Source: Pararobbsia silviterrae (lineage in GTDB: Bacteria; Pseudomonadota; Gammaproteobacteria; Burkholderiales; Burkholderiaceae). From it: a DNA stretch of 64,000 nt. The notes beneath the pieces are model-generated. The model searched no databases. It had not been told where the DNA came from and was given only the letters and a program-made list of their open reading frames with translations. Below, in pieces: positions 35,517 to 43,531 of this stretch. Location of the stretch: NCBI RefSeq assembly GCF_003628125.1, contig NZ_RBZU01000008.1, positions 121,748 to 185,747 of the forward strand, read 5' to 3'. How positions within the stretch are numbered: the first letter of the stretch is position 1; every line of letters begins with the position of its first letter. Both the position numbers and the translations under genes were made by a program.

Positions 35517-35669
35517 GACGGACTCCTCGAAAGGGGGACGCGCCGGAGACCGAGGGCAGGCATTCGATGTCTCGCGGCGCATGAATATCCATGCGGTGCG
35601 GCAGCAGGCTTCGCGGTCGCATTCACCGACGGATGCGTATTGATCGACTAAGCGGCGAATAACCGGCGA

Positions 35670-36371
35670 CTAACCGGCGGATTTCGAATCGTCTGAATCG
35701 TTTGACTGCGCGTCGTTCGAGCGCTCGACTTCGGCCGAATAACTCAAGCGCGTTCGCGCGATATGCGTGTCGAGAATGGCGAGCGCGTGTTCCGAGTCGC
35801 GATCCTTGACGGCCTGCAGGATGCTCTTGTGTTCCGCAAACGACAGCGCGGTATGTCCCTGACGTTGCGCGAGATGGGTCCGCAGCGCGGAAATCTTGCC
35901 GACATGCATCTCGTACGTGCGCATCAGCAGGCCGTTGCCGCACGTCATGAACAGCGCCTGGTGAAACTGCGTGTCTTCGGCGAGGTAGGCGCGTCGATCC
36001 TCGTGACCGAGCGCGGCTTCCATGCGATGCACGATGGTTTCGAGCGCGCGTTTCGCATCATCGGGATGCCGTTCGATCGCCATCTTTAGCGCGGCCGCTT
36101 CGAGCGCCTGGCGCAGCTCGCACATCTCGACGACTTCCGTGCGATTCGGCGTGAAGACGAAGGCGCCGCGTTGCGGATACGCATGCACGAGGCCTTCGAG
36201 ACGCAGTTGAGCGAGGGCTTCACGAACCGGCGTCTTCGACACATTGAGCCTTTCGGCGAGGGTGCGTTCGGACAGCGGCTGGCCCAGCGCCAGTTCTCCG
36301 GTCACGATCGACATGCGAATCGTGTCGGCGACCGAGTCTTTCAGCGATGCAGCCCGTTTGATCGGTTCCAT
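35670..36371 (-). CDS. GntR-family regulator with FCD ligand domain
   Basis: A 233-residue FadR/GntR-type regulator. The winged helix (about 10-75) reads LKDSVADTIRMSIVTGELALG, LAERLNVSKTPVREALAQLRLEGLV and QRGAFVF. The all-helical FCD domain (about 85-215) contains metal-ligand candidates in YLAEDTQFHQALF and LSFAEHKSIL. The ATG at 36371 is used because the upstream frame lies over operator DNA. It is divergent from the SMP-30 operon. Two copies of AACTGGTGTACCAG between the divergent genes are its probable operators. Confidence 0.9.
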   Translation of the reverse strand: MEPIKRAASLKDSVADTIRMSIVTGELALGQPLSERTLAERLNVSKTPVREALAQLRLEGLVHAYPQRGAFVFTPNRTEVVEMCELRQALEAAALKMAIERHPDDAKRALETIVHRMEAALGHEDRRAYLAEDTQFHQALFMTCGNGLLMRTYEMHVGKISALRTHLAQRQGHTALSFAEHKSILQAVKDRDSEHALAILDTHIARTRLSYSAEVERSNDAQSNDSDDSKSAG

Positions 36372-36381
36372 GATAAATAAT

Positions 36382-36422
36382 CTGCCATACCAGATGCCTG
36401 GATCATACCGGTGAAGCCGGTA
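36382..36422. promoter_or_regulatory. operator-like palindromes near the GntR start
   Basis: CTGCCATACCAG (36382-36393) is a degenerate version of the CTGGTGTACCAG site found further downstream. TACCGG-TGAAG-CCGGTA (36406-36422) is a separate 6-bp inverted repeat. Both lie just upstream of the GntR start and could mediate autoregulation. Confidence 0.35.
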
Positions 36423-36596
36423 AAAATGAAGATCGGTGTCTTCCATGGTTTCGGCGCCGCAGGGAAAATTACCCGGCTTTGTCCCTCGCACAATGTGGGA
36501 TTCTCGTACTTGAGCGCCTTTCGTCCTGAATCGGTCTTGCCTGACGCGTGCTCTCGCCTCCTCGTTGGCGATCGTGTCATTCTGCTCATGATCTGG

Positions 36597-36612
36597 AACT
36601 GGTGTACCAGTT
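36597..36612. promoter_or_regulatory. GntR/FCD operator copy 1 (AACTGGT-GT-ACCAGTT)
   Basis: Perfect 7-bp arms with a 2-bp centre. The 14-bp core AACTGGTGTACCAG recurs at 36710. FadR-type GntR regulators bind palindromes with TGGT/ACCA arms of this kind. Confidence 0.65.
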
Positions 36613-36709
36613 GTTCGATCATATGGGATGAGGAATTATTGGTTTATGCCTGATAAATAAAAAATAAAGCGTAAACCCGGATGGTTCTCTCCTCAGATCT
36701 GCCTAGACT

Positions 36710-36723
36710 AACTGGTGTACCAG
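36710..36723. promoter_or_regulatory. GntR/FCD operator copy 2 (AACTGGTGTACCAG)
   Basis: Identical to the core of the copy at 36597, 113 bp away and about 30 bp before the SMP-30 gene start. This position suits repression of the operon by roadblock or promoter occlusion. Confidence 0.65.
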
Positions 36724-36751
36724 ATGTCATATGCCAATCCGAGAGGCGAGG

Positions 36752-37651
36752 ATGGTTCTCAACGAAGCAGGGCACCGTATTCAAATCGTCGATGCGTCAC
36801 TGAGCGTGGCCGTCGACGCCGGCAATCACCATGGCGAGGGCGTCTTCTGGAATCCGGAAGACGGCTTGCTCTGGTGGACCGATATCGAAAGCAAGCTGTT
36901 GTGGTCGTTGAATCCCGTCACGCGCGAGTCGAAGCGTCATGCGATGCCGGAGCGCATTTGCTGTTTCGCGCCGCGCAGCGGCGGCGGATTCGTGCTCGGC
37001 GCCGCGAGCGGATTCGTCGCATGGGATCCGCGTATCGCGTCGTGGGATCCGATCGTGGCATTTGAAAGTGATCTGCCGCAGACACGCTTGAACGACGGCC
37101 GGACCGATCGTGCCGGACGTCTCGTCGCGGGCGGTATGGACGAGCGCGACGGCAAGCCGGTGTCGTCCGTCTGCCGTCTCGAAGCGGATTTCTCGGTGAC
37201 GCCGCTCTTCACGGGCGTCGCATGCGCGAACTCGATCTGCTTCAGTCCCGACGGATCGACGATGTACTTCGCCGACAGCGCGACGCGCCGCGTCGAGGCC
37301 TTCGACTACGACACGCTCGATGCGCGTCGAACCCTCTACGAACTCGAAGAGGGCAGCGGACTTCCCGACGGCTCGTGCGTCGACGCCGAAGGGTATGTAT
37401 GGAATGCCGTGTGGAACGGCAGCCGGGTCGAGCGTCGCGCGCCCGACGGCACGCTGGATCGTGTGATCCCGATGCCGACCATCAAGCCGACGTGTTGTGC
37501 ATTCGGAGGTGAGCAGCTCGACACGCTGTTCATCACGACATCGCGCTTGCAGTCGAGCGCGGAGCAGTTGGCCCGCGATCCGCTCGCGGGTGCGCTTTTC
37601 GCGATCCGGCCCGGCGTGCGAGGTCTTGCCGACCCGTCCTTCGCCGGCTGA
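36752..37651 (+). CDS. SMP-30/gluconolactonase-family lactonase
   Basis: A 299-residue six-bladed propeller lactonase. The metal ligands are visible: Glu in NHHGEGVFWNPEDG (about residue 28), Asn in TRLNDGRTDRAGRLVAG (about 115), Asn in ACANSICFSPDGSTMYFADS (about 160) and Asp in SGLPDGSCVDAEGYVW (about 212). It would hydrolyse an aldonolactone to the aldonate after oxidation of an imported sugar. The ATG at 36752 has GAGAGG 6 nt upstream; an ATG at 36731 overlaps the operator. First gene of the operon with the ABC system that follows. Confidence 0.9.
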   Translation: MVLNEAGHRIQIVDASLSVAVDAGNHHGEGVFWNPEDGLLWWTDIESKLLWSLNPVTRESKRHAMPERICCFAPRSGGGFVLGAASGFVAWDPRIASWDPIVAFESDLPQTRLNDGRTDRAGRLVAGGMDERDGKPVSSVCRLEADFSVTPLFTGVACANSICFSPDGSTMYFADSATRRVEAFDYDTLDARRTLYELEEGSGLPDGSCVDAEGYVWNAVWNGSRVERRAPDGTLDRVIPMPTIKPTCCAFGGEQLDTLFITTSRLQSSAEQLARDPLAGALFAIRPGVRGLADPSFAG

Positions 37652-37700
37652 CGCGACGTCCATTCAACATCGACAGTCCAATAAAAGCAGGAGACAACCC

Positions 37701-38732
37701 ATGAAGATCTTCGCCCGTGCAGCGATTGCCGCCGCGTTTGCCGTGTCCACGGTCATCGCGCACGCCGCCGACTATCCCGCGCCGCAGCCGCTCAAGCCGA
37801 CGGCGCAAGCGGATATCGGCAAGCTGCCCTCGAAGTCCGGCGGATACACGATTGCGTACATGCCGCCCGCGACGGAGTTCAACTACTACATCGCGATCGG
37901 TGAGGGGATCAAGGCCAAGGCCGCCAAGGCAGGCGTCAATACCTTCATGCTCGCGCCGCAATCGGGCGCGGACATCAACGGGCAGATGGGGATGATCCAG
38001 GACGCGATCACGCGCAAGGTCGACGCCATCATCCTGTCGACCCACGACGAAGCCGCCGCCGCGCCGCTCGTCAAACAGGCCGTCGCGAAGGGGATCGCGG
38101 TCGTCATCGTGAACTCCGACATTCTCGATTTCCCGACCCCCGTGCACGCGGTCGTCGGCTATTCGCAGCGCAAGGGCACGCATCTGATGGGCGACTACCT
38201 GCTCGCGCACATGCCCGCCAAGTCGGTCAAGATCGGCGTGATCGCAGGCCAGGAAGGCTATCACTCGACCGAGCGCGTCGGCGGCTTCCTCGATGCGGTC
38301 AAGGGCAAGCCCGGCATCAATATCGTGTCGACGCTCAGCGGCAACTGGAACGTCGAAGGCGGCAACACGGCCGCGATGGACATGCTGCAGGCGAACCCCG
38401 ACATCGACGTCATCTTCGCGGCCAACGACTACATGATCATGGGCACGTCGCAAGCCGCGAAGGCGCTCGGCCGCTCGAAGGTCATGCTGCTCGGCAACGA
38501 CGGCGACACCGCGGGCCTCGAACAGATCGCCGCGGGCACGGTGACGGCCACGGTCAATACCGCACCGTTCCAGATGGGCGAAACGGCGTTCGACGTCACG
38601 ATGGACGTGCTGTCCCACAAGTACAAGGGCGGCTTTGTCGAAACGCCGGCGCAGATCGTCGACAAGACCAATGTGCTGCCGATCCTCAAGGATCCGGCCA
38701 GCCTCTATCCGAAGCCCTCGAAGGCGTATTGA
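37701..38732 (+). CDS. CUT2 sugar-binding protein (RbsB class)
   Basis: A 343-residue periplasmic binding protein with a Sec signal peptide (FARAAIAAAFAVSTVIAHA). The mature protein has YTIAYMPPATEFNYYIAIGEGI, DGAI-type ISTHDEAAAAPLVKQAVAKGIAVVIVNSD and a C-terminal VIFAANDYMIMGTSQAAKALG, typical of the ribose-type family. An about 25-residue insertion after the signal (PAPQPLKPTAQADIGKLPSK) is unusual. The ATG at 37701 has CAGGAGA upstream. It is followed by its ATPase and permease. Confidence 0.9.
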   Translation: MKIFARAAIAAAFAVSTVIAHAADYPAPQPLKPTAQADIGKLPSKSGGYTIAYMPPATEFNYYIAIGEGIKAKAAKAGVNTFMLAPQSGADINGQMGMIQDAITRKVDAIILSTHDEAAAAPLVKQAVAKGIAVVIVNSDILDFPTPVHAVVGYSQRKGTHLMGDYLLAHMPAKSVKIGVIAGQEGYHSTERVGGFLDAVKGKPGINIVSTLSGNWNVEGGNTAAMDMLQANPDIDVIFAANDYMIMGTSQAAKALGRSKVMLLGNDGDTAGLEQIAAGTVTATVNTAPFQMGETAFDVTMDVLSHKYKGGFVETPAQIVDKTNVLPILKDPASLYPKPSKAY

Positions 38733-38760
38733 GCGAATTTGAGCGAATCCGAGTCAGCCG

Positions 38761-40302
38761 GTGAAACGCATGAACACGAGTCCACCTCTTTGGGAAGTCG
38801 TCGATGTCACGAAGGCCTACGCGGGCGTCAAGGTCAATGACGGCATCTGTCTGCAGCTCCACGCGGGACAGATCCACGCATTGCTCGGCGAAAACGGAAG
38901 CGGGAAATCGACGCTGATCAAGACCTTGTCGGGCGCGCATCAGCCCGACTCGGGGCGGTTGCTGCGCCATGGCGAACCGGTCGTGCTGAGCAGTCCGAGC
39001 GCGGCGCGCGAGTTCGGCGTTTCCACGGTGTTTCAGGAGTTCTCGGTCGTCGGCGCGTTGAGCGTGGCCGAGAACATTTATCTCGGCCGTCCGCCGACGA
39101 AGGGCGGCAAGCTCGATTGGGCGGCGATGCGCGAATCGGCGCGCCGCGTACTTGAATCGATGGCCGTCGAGCTCGACGTCGATGCGGAAGTCGCATCGTT
39201 GCCGGTCGCGCAGCAGCAACTCGTCGAGATCGCGAAAGCGCTCGCCGCCGACGCGAGTCTGATCATTCTAGACGAGCCGACGACGGCGCTGAGCGTCGAG
39301 GAAATCGACGTGCTTCATCGATTGCTGAAGCGGCTCAAGGCCGAACGCCGCGCGATCCTTTACATCTCGCACCGGCTCGACGAAGTCGTCGAGCTCGTCG
39401 ATGTCGCCACGATCCTCAAGGACGGACAGGTCGTATCGAGCGCGGCGCAGTCGAAGATCGACATTCCGTATATCGTCAAGTGCATGGTCGGCGACGTCGG
39501 CGAGCACTATCCGAAAGAGCGCAATGCGCGCACGGAGGTGCTGCTCGAAGCACGCTCGATCTCGACGGACAATCGCGTGCGCGACGTGAGCTTCACCTTG
39601 CATCGCGGCGAGGTGCTCGGCCTGGGCGGCGTGCTCGGCTCGGGGCGTACCGAGATCGCGCGCGCGATCTTCGGGCTCGATCGTCTGAAGGCGGGACAGA
39701 TCGTGCTGCGCGGCGAACCGCTGCGTCTTCGGCACCCGCGCGACGCGATCGCGGCGGGCATCGCCCTGGTCCCCGAAAACCGCAAGAGCGACGGTCTGTT
39801 TTTCAATTTCACGGGCTTTCCCAACATCTCGATCGCCAATCTCCGGCGTCTGGGCCGGTACGGCACGCTGCATCCCGCGCGCGAGCGCGAGCAGTGCCGC
39901 GAACTGCTGCGCGAACTCGAATTGAGCCCGCATGCCGAACATCGAACCGTGGGACTGCTCTCGGGCGGCAACCAGCAGAAGGTCGTCATCGGGCGCTGGC
40001 TGCATGCCGATGCCGACGTCTTCATCCTCGATGAACCGACGCAAGGCATCGATATCGGCGCCAAGATCGCGGTCTATCGATTGATCAATCGACTGACGGC
40101 CGCGGGCAAGGGCGTGATTCTGATCTCGTCGGACTACGACGAGCTCGTCGCGATGAGCGATCGCGTCTGCACGATCCGCCACGGCCGTCTCGTCGCGCAG
40201 CGTACGCCCGCCGAGTTGCGCGAGGCGGGCCAGCGCGGCGTATGGGGCGAGTCCGAAGCGGGCGCCGCGCCCGTTCATTCCATTGAGTTGAGCATCGTAT
40301 GA
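38761..40302 (+). CDS. CUT2 sugar ABC ATPase (RbsA class)
   Basis: A 513-residue double-cassette ATPase. Cassette 1: GENGSGKST, Walker B LIILDEPTTALSVEE. Cassette 2: degenerate P-loop GVLGSGRTE, signature LLSGGNQQKVVIGRW and Walker B FILDEPTQGIDIGAK. The start is GTG at 38761 or ATG at 38770; neither has a clear ribosome site. It sits between its binding protein and the permease, whose start overlaps its stop by 4 nt. Confidence 0.93.
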   Translation: MKRMNTSPPLWEVVDVTKAYAGVKVNDGICLQLHAGQIHALLGENGSGKSTLIKTLSGAHQPDSGRLLRHGEPVVLSSPSAAREFGVSTVFQEFSVVGALSVAENIYLGRPPTKGGKLDWAAMRESARRVLESMAVELDVDAEVASLPVAQQQLVEIAKALAADASLIILDEPTTALSVEEIDVLHRLLKRLKAERRAILYISHRLDEVVELVDVATILKDGQVVSSAAQSKIDIPYIVKCMVGDVGEHYPKERNARTEVLLEARSISTDNRVRDVSFTLHRGEVLGLGGVLGSGRTEIARAIFGLDRLKAGQIVLRGEPLRLRHPRDAIAAGIALVPENRKSDGLFFNFTGFPNISIANLRRLGRYGTLHPAREREQCRELLRELELSPHAEHRTVGLLSGGNQQKVVIGRWLHADADVFILDEPTQGIDIGAKIAVYRLINRLTAAGKGVILISSDYDELVAMSDRVCTIRHGRLVAQRTPAELREAGQRGVWGESEAGAAPVHSIELSIV

Positions 40303-41276
40303 AAACGAAGAGCCGTCTTTCGAGTCCGCTGGTCGGACCACTTGTCGCATTGCTGCTCGTGAGCCTGCTGGTCGCGCTGACGACGCCACGCTTCCTCGAC
40401 CTCGGCAATCTGTCGAATCTCGCCTTGCAGGTGTCGATCGTCGCGATCGTGGCCATCGGCTCGACGATCGTGATCGTCAGCGGCGGCATCGATCTCTCGC
40501 CGGGTTCGGCGATCGCGCTGATGACGATGGTCTTCGCGCTCATGGTGCGGAACTGGGGCGTGCCGCTCGGTGTGGCGATCGTCCTAGTGCTGGTGCTCGG
40601 CATTGTGCTCGGCGGCGTCTGCGGGTTCTTGTCGGCCTACCTGCGCATTCCACCGTTCATCACGACGCTTGCGGCATTGTCGGCCTATCGCGGCATCGCG
40701 TTCGCATTCAACAACGGGTCGCCGGTGTTCTCGGTGTCGTCCGATCTTGAACGCCTGTTTTACGGCACGCTCTTCGGCATTCCGCTGCCGCTGATCTATG
40801 TCGTCGTGCTCTACGGCATCGCCTATGCGTTCCTGACTTACACGGCGCCGGGCCGCTCGATCTATGCCGTGGGCGGCAATGTGAACGCGGCGCGTCTGTC
40901 GGGCATTCATGTGCGCCGCACGCAACTGCTCGCGTTTCTGATCGCGGGCCTTGCCGCGGCAATCGGCGCCGTGCTCATGAGCGCGCGTTTGAATTCGGGC
41001 TCGCCGAACTACGGCGTCGGCATGGAGCTGTCGGCGATCGCCGCCGCGGTCATCGGCGGCGCGAGCCTCAACGGCGGACGCGGCCATATCGTGAACACGG
41101 CATTCGGCGCGATGACGATCGTCGTCGTGCAGAACGGGCTCAACCTCAACGCGGTGCCCCCTTCCGTGCAGAACGTCGTGATTGGCGTGATCATCGTGGC
41201 GGCCGTCGGCGTCGACATGTGGCGCGGCGAACTCGGCCATGGCGTGTCGCGCCTCGTGGGCGGCAAGAGCGCGTGA
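40299..41276 (+). CDS. CUT2 sugar ABC permease (RbsC class)
   Basis: A 325-residue permease with about ten hydrophobic helices. The family signature is AIGSTIVIVSGGIDLSPGSAIAL, with the coupling loop AVGGNVNAARLSGIHVRRTQL and the conserved AAVIGGASLNGGRGHI near the C terminus. It overlaps the ATPase gene by 4 nt. A single permease gene implies a homodimeric channel. Confidence 0.93.
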   Translation: MKTKSRLSSPLVGPLVALLLVSLLVALTTPRFLDLGNLSNLALQVSIVAIVAIGSTIVIVSGGIDLSPGSAIALMTMVFALMVRNWGVPLGVAIVLVLVLGIVLGGVCGFLSAYLRIPPFITTLAALSAYRGIAFAFNNGSPVFSVSSDLERLFYGTLFGIPLPLIYVVVLYGIAYAFLTYTAPGRSIYAVGGNVNAARLSGIHVRRTQLLAFLIAGLAAAIGAVLMSARLNSGSPNYGVGMELSAIAAAVIGGASLNGGRGHIVNTAFGAMTIVVVQNGLNLNAVPPSVQNVVIGVIIVAAVGVDMWRGELGHGVSRLVGGKSA

Positions 41277-41321
41277 CCGCGATCCCTTTTCATTCTTTGT
41301 TTTTTCACCAGGAGTCTTGCA

Positions 41322-41816
41322 ATGTCAGCACCCGTCAGCTTTTCGCACATCGGCATCACGGTCCCGGACCTCGAGAAGGCCGTCGATTTCTACACGAAGG
41401 CGCTGGGCCTCTATCTGATCATGGCCCCGACCGAGATCAAGCAGGACGATAGCGCGATCGGCGTGATGTGCGACGACGTGTTCGGTCCGGGCTGGGGTTC
41501 GTTCCGGATCGCCCATATGGCGACGGCCGATCGCATCGGCATCGAGATTTTCGAGTTTCCGAAGACGACCGACGAGCGCCGTCCGTTCGAATACTGGCGT
41601 CCGGGCCTGTTCCATTTCTGCGTCCAGGATCCCGATCTCGAAGCGCGCATCAAGCTCATCGAGCAGCACGGCGGACGCCAGCGCATGGAAAAGGTCCGTC
41701 ACTACTACCCGGGTCAGAAGCCGTACCGCATGGTCTATTGCGAAGACCCGTTCGGCAACATCGTCGAGTTGTACAGCCACTCGTACGAACTGACGTACTC
41801 GGCCGGCGCTTACTAA
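41322..41816 (+). CDS. VOC/glyoxalase-family metalloenzyme
   Basis: A 164-residue vicinal-oxygen-chelate protein with two beta-alpha-beta-beta-beta halves. Candidate metal ligands are His in VSFSHIGITVPDLEKAVDFY, Glu in GIEIFEFPKT, His in GLFHFCVQDPDLEARI and Glu in GNIVELYSHSYELTYSAG. This is the lactoylglutathione lyase-like branch, often annotated in sugar or uronate clusters with unknown reactions such as epimerisation or isomerisation. It lies between the ABC permease and the dehydrogenase in one transcript, so a role in processing the imported sugar acid is inferred. Confidence 0.87.
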   Translation: MSAPVSFSHIGITVPDLEKAVDFYTKALGLYLIMAPTEIKQDDSAIGVMCDDVFGPGWGSFRIAHMATADRIGIEIFEFPKTTDERRPFEYWRPGLFHFCVQDPDLEARIKLIEQHGGRQRMEKVRHYYPGQKPYRMVYCEDPFGNIVELYSHSYELTYSAGAY

Positions 41817-41855
41817 GCACGGCGCGCAAATACAAGAACACGCACGGACACCGAA

Positions 41856-42854
41856 ATGGCGAAATTCAAAGTGGTCATCACGGACTACGACTACGGCAAT
41901 GTCGATATCGAGCGCGGCATCCTCGAAAAAATCGGCGCTGAAGTCGTGGCGTTGCAGGCCAAGAGCGAGGATCAGCTGCTCGAGCATGCAGCAGACTGCG
42001 ATGCGATCATGAACCAGTACGCGCGCGTCGGCGCACGCACCATCGACGTCATGCAGCGATGCAAGGTCATCGCGCGCTATGGCGTCGGGGTCGACATCGT
42101 CGACGTCGACGCCGCCACGCGGCGCGGCATTCAAGTCACGAACGTGCGCGACTACTGCACCGAAGAGGTCGCGGATCACGCGGTCGCGCTTTGGCTTTCG
42201 CTGTTGCGCAAGTTGCCCCAGTACGACCGCGCGACGCATTCGGGCGTCTGGAAGTGGCAGTCGGGCGCGCCGGTGCATCGGGTCAAGGGACGCACGATGG
42301 GTATCGTGTCGTTCGGCCCGATCGGTCGCGCGATCGCCGCGCGCGTGCGCCCGTTCGGTGTCGAGACGATCGTGTACGACCCCTATGTGACCGACGAATT
42401 CGTCGCGTCGCATGGGGCCGTGCGCGTCGACAAGGCGACGTTGCTCGCGAATGCGCACTATCTGATGGTGCAGGTGCCGATGACGTCCGAAACGCGGCAC
42501 TTCCTGAGCGATGCCGAATTCGCCGCGATGCGTCCGGGCGTGTTCATCGTCAATACGGGCCGCGGTCCGACCGTCGATAACGCCGCGCTCTATCGCGCGC
42601 TCGTATCCGGTCATGTGGCGGGCGCGGGGCTCGACGATCCCGAAGAAGAGCCGGCCAAGCGCAAGCAGTGGTCCCCGAACGACAACCCGATTTTCGGGTT
42701 GCCGAACGTGATCGTGACGCCGCACTCGGCGTACTACTCGGAAGAGTCGATCCAGCAGGCGCGTGAAATCGCCGCGTCGGAAGTGGCGCGCGTGCTGTCG
42801 GGTCAGAAGCCGAACAATCCCGTGAACCAGCCGGCTCACACCACCGGGGCGTAA
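41856..42854 (+). CDS. CtBP-like D-2-hydroxyacid dehydrogenase
   Basis: A 332-residue NAD-dependent 2-hydroxyacid dehydrogenase of the C-terminal-binding-protein branch. The catalytic Arg is in FIVNTGRGPTVD (about residue 235), Glu in LDDPEEEP (about 264) and His in VTPHSAYYSEES (about 288). The dinucleotide motif reads GIVSFGPIGR, with Ser in place of the first Gly of the usual GxGxxG. It would interconvert a 2-hydroxy and a 2-oxo sugar acid. It is immediately followed (3-bp gap) by an RraA-fold gene, a pairing repeated at 49389-51120. Confidence 0.9.
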   Translation: MAKFKVVITDYDYGNVDIERGILEKIGAEVVALQAKSEDQLLEHAADCDAIMNQYARVGARTIDVMQRCKVIARYGVGVDIVDVDAATRRGIQVTNVRDYCTEEVADHAVALWLSLLRKLPQYDRATHSGVWKWQSGAPVHRVKGRTMGIVSFGPIGRAIAARVRPFGVETIVYDPYVTDEFVASHGAVRVDKATLLANAHYLMVQVPMTSETRHFLSDAEFAAMRPGVFIVNTGRGPTVDNAALYRALVSGHVAGAGLDDPEEEPAKRKQWSPNDNPIFGLPNVIVTPHSAYYSEESIQQAREIAASEVARVLSGQKPNNPVNQPAHTTGA

Positions 42855-42857
42855 GCG

Positions 42858-43529
42858 ATGCTTAAAGTCTTTAACGATTTCGAACGACGTCCCGATCTTC
42901 TCGCGCGTTTCGATGCCTTGCTGCCGAGCTATTCGATCTCGTGCATCTTCGCCGACGTCATGTATCGGCAGAACGTCATGAGCGCGTCGATCAAGCCCGC
43001 ATTCAAGGCGAAGGTGGTCGGCCAGGCCTTGACGGTCCAACTGTCGGGCGGAGATCTCGTCGATCCGCTCAAGGCGCTCGAAATGGGTCAGCCCGGCGAC
43101 GTGATCGTCGTCGATGCGGGCGGCGACACGGACACGTCCGTGTGCGGCGGCTTGATGGGCGGTCTCGCGAAGAATCGCGGCATTCGCGCGATGATCGTCG
43201 ACGGCGCGGGCCGCGATATCGACGAACTCGAAGACATCAACTGGCCGATCTGGACACGCGGCATCACGCCGCGCGGCACGCACACGATGTTCTCGCAACG
43301 CAAGGAAGAACTCTCGCTGAACGTGCCGATCGCATGCGGCGGCGTGCTCGTCTCGCCCGGCGATTTCATCGTGGCCGACACGATCGGCGTCGTCGTCGTG
43401 CCGCTCGCGCGCGCCGAGGCGTTGCTCGATCTCGCGGCCGAACAGGCCGAGCGCGAACAGAAGACGCGCGAGTGGGTCGGCCGCGGCAAGACCGTCGAAG
43501 ACCTGCTCGCCGAATTCGGCCGCATCTGA
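42858..43529 (+). CDS. RraA-fold protein, candidate metal-dependent aldolase/decarboxylase
   Basis: A 223-residue RraA-family protein. It keeps the G-x20-R-D-x2-E/D motif known from HMG/CHA pyruvate aldolases (Gly in CGGLMGG, then Arg-Asp in DGAGRDIDE), so it is probably an enzyme and not an RNase E regulator. Further landmarks are VVGQALTVQLSGGDLVDPLKAL and PGDFIVADTIGVVVVP. It is translationally close to the upstream dehydrogenase and to the downstream ABC ATPase (2-bp gap). Likely reaction: cleavage or decarboxylation of a 2-oxo acid. The substrate is unknown. Confidence 0.85.
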   Translation: MLKVFNDFERRPDLLARFDALLPSYSISCIFADVMYRQNVMSASIKPAFKAKVVGQALTVQLSGGDLVDPLKALEMGQPGDVIVVDAGGDTDTSVCGGLMGGLAKNRGIRAMIVDGAGRDIDELEDINWPIWTRGITPRGTHTMFSQRKEELSLNVPIACGGVLVSPGDFIVADTIGVVVVPLARAEALLDLAAEQAEREQKTREWVGRGKTVEDLLAEFGRI

Positions 43530-43531
43530 TC

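Larger units (their letters stand above)
36372..36751. promoter_or_regulatory. 380-bp divergent regulatory region
   Basis: This region separates the GntR/FCD gene from the SMP-30 operon. It has no gene, is AT-richer than its surroundings and holds several palindromes described separately. The stretch from about 36640 to 36672 is very AT-rich and is a promoter candidate for the plus-strand operon. Confidence 0.6.

Noticed and set aside
36421-36653. Short plus-strand frame in the GntR/SMP-30 intergenic region
   Set aside because: It covers operator DNA, has no domain features, and is better explained as regulatory sequence.
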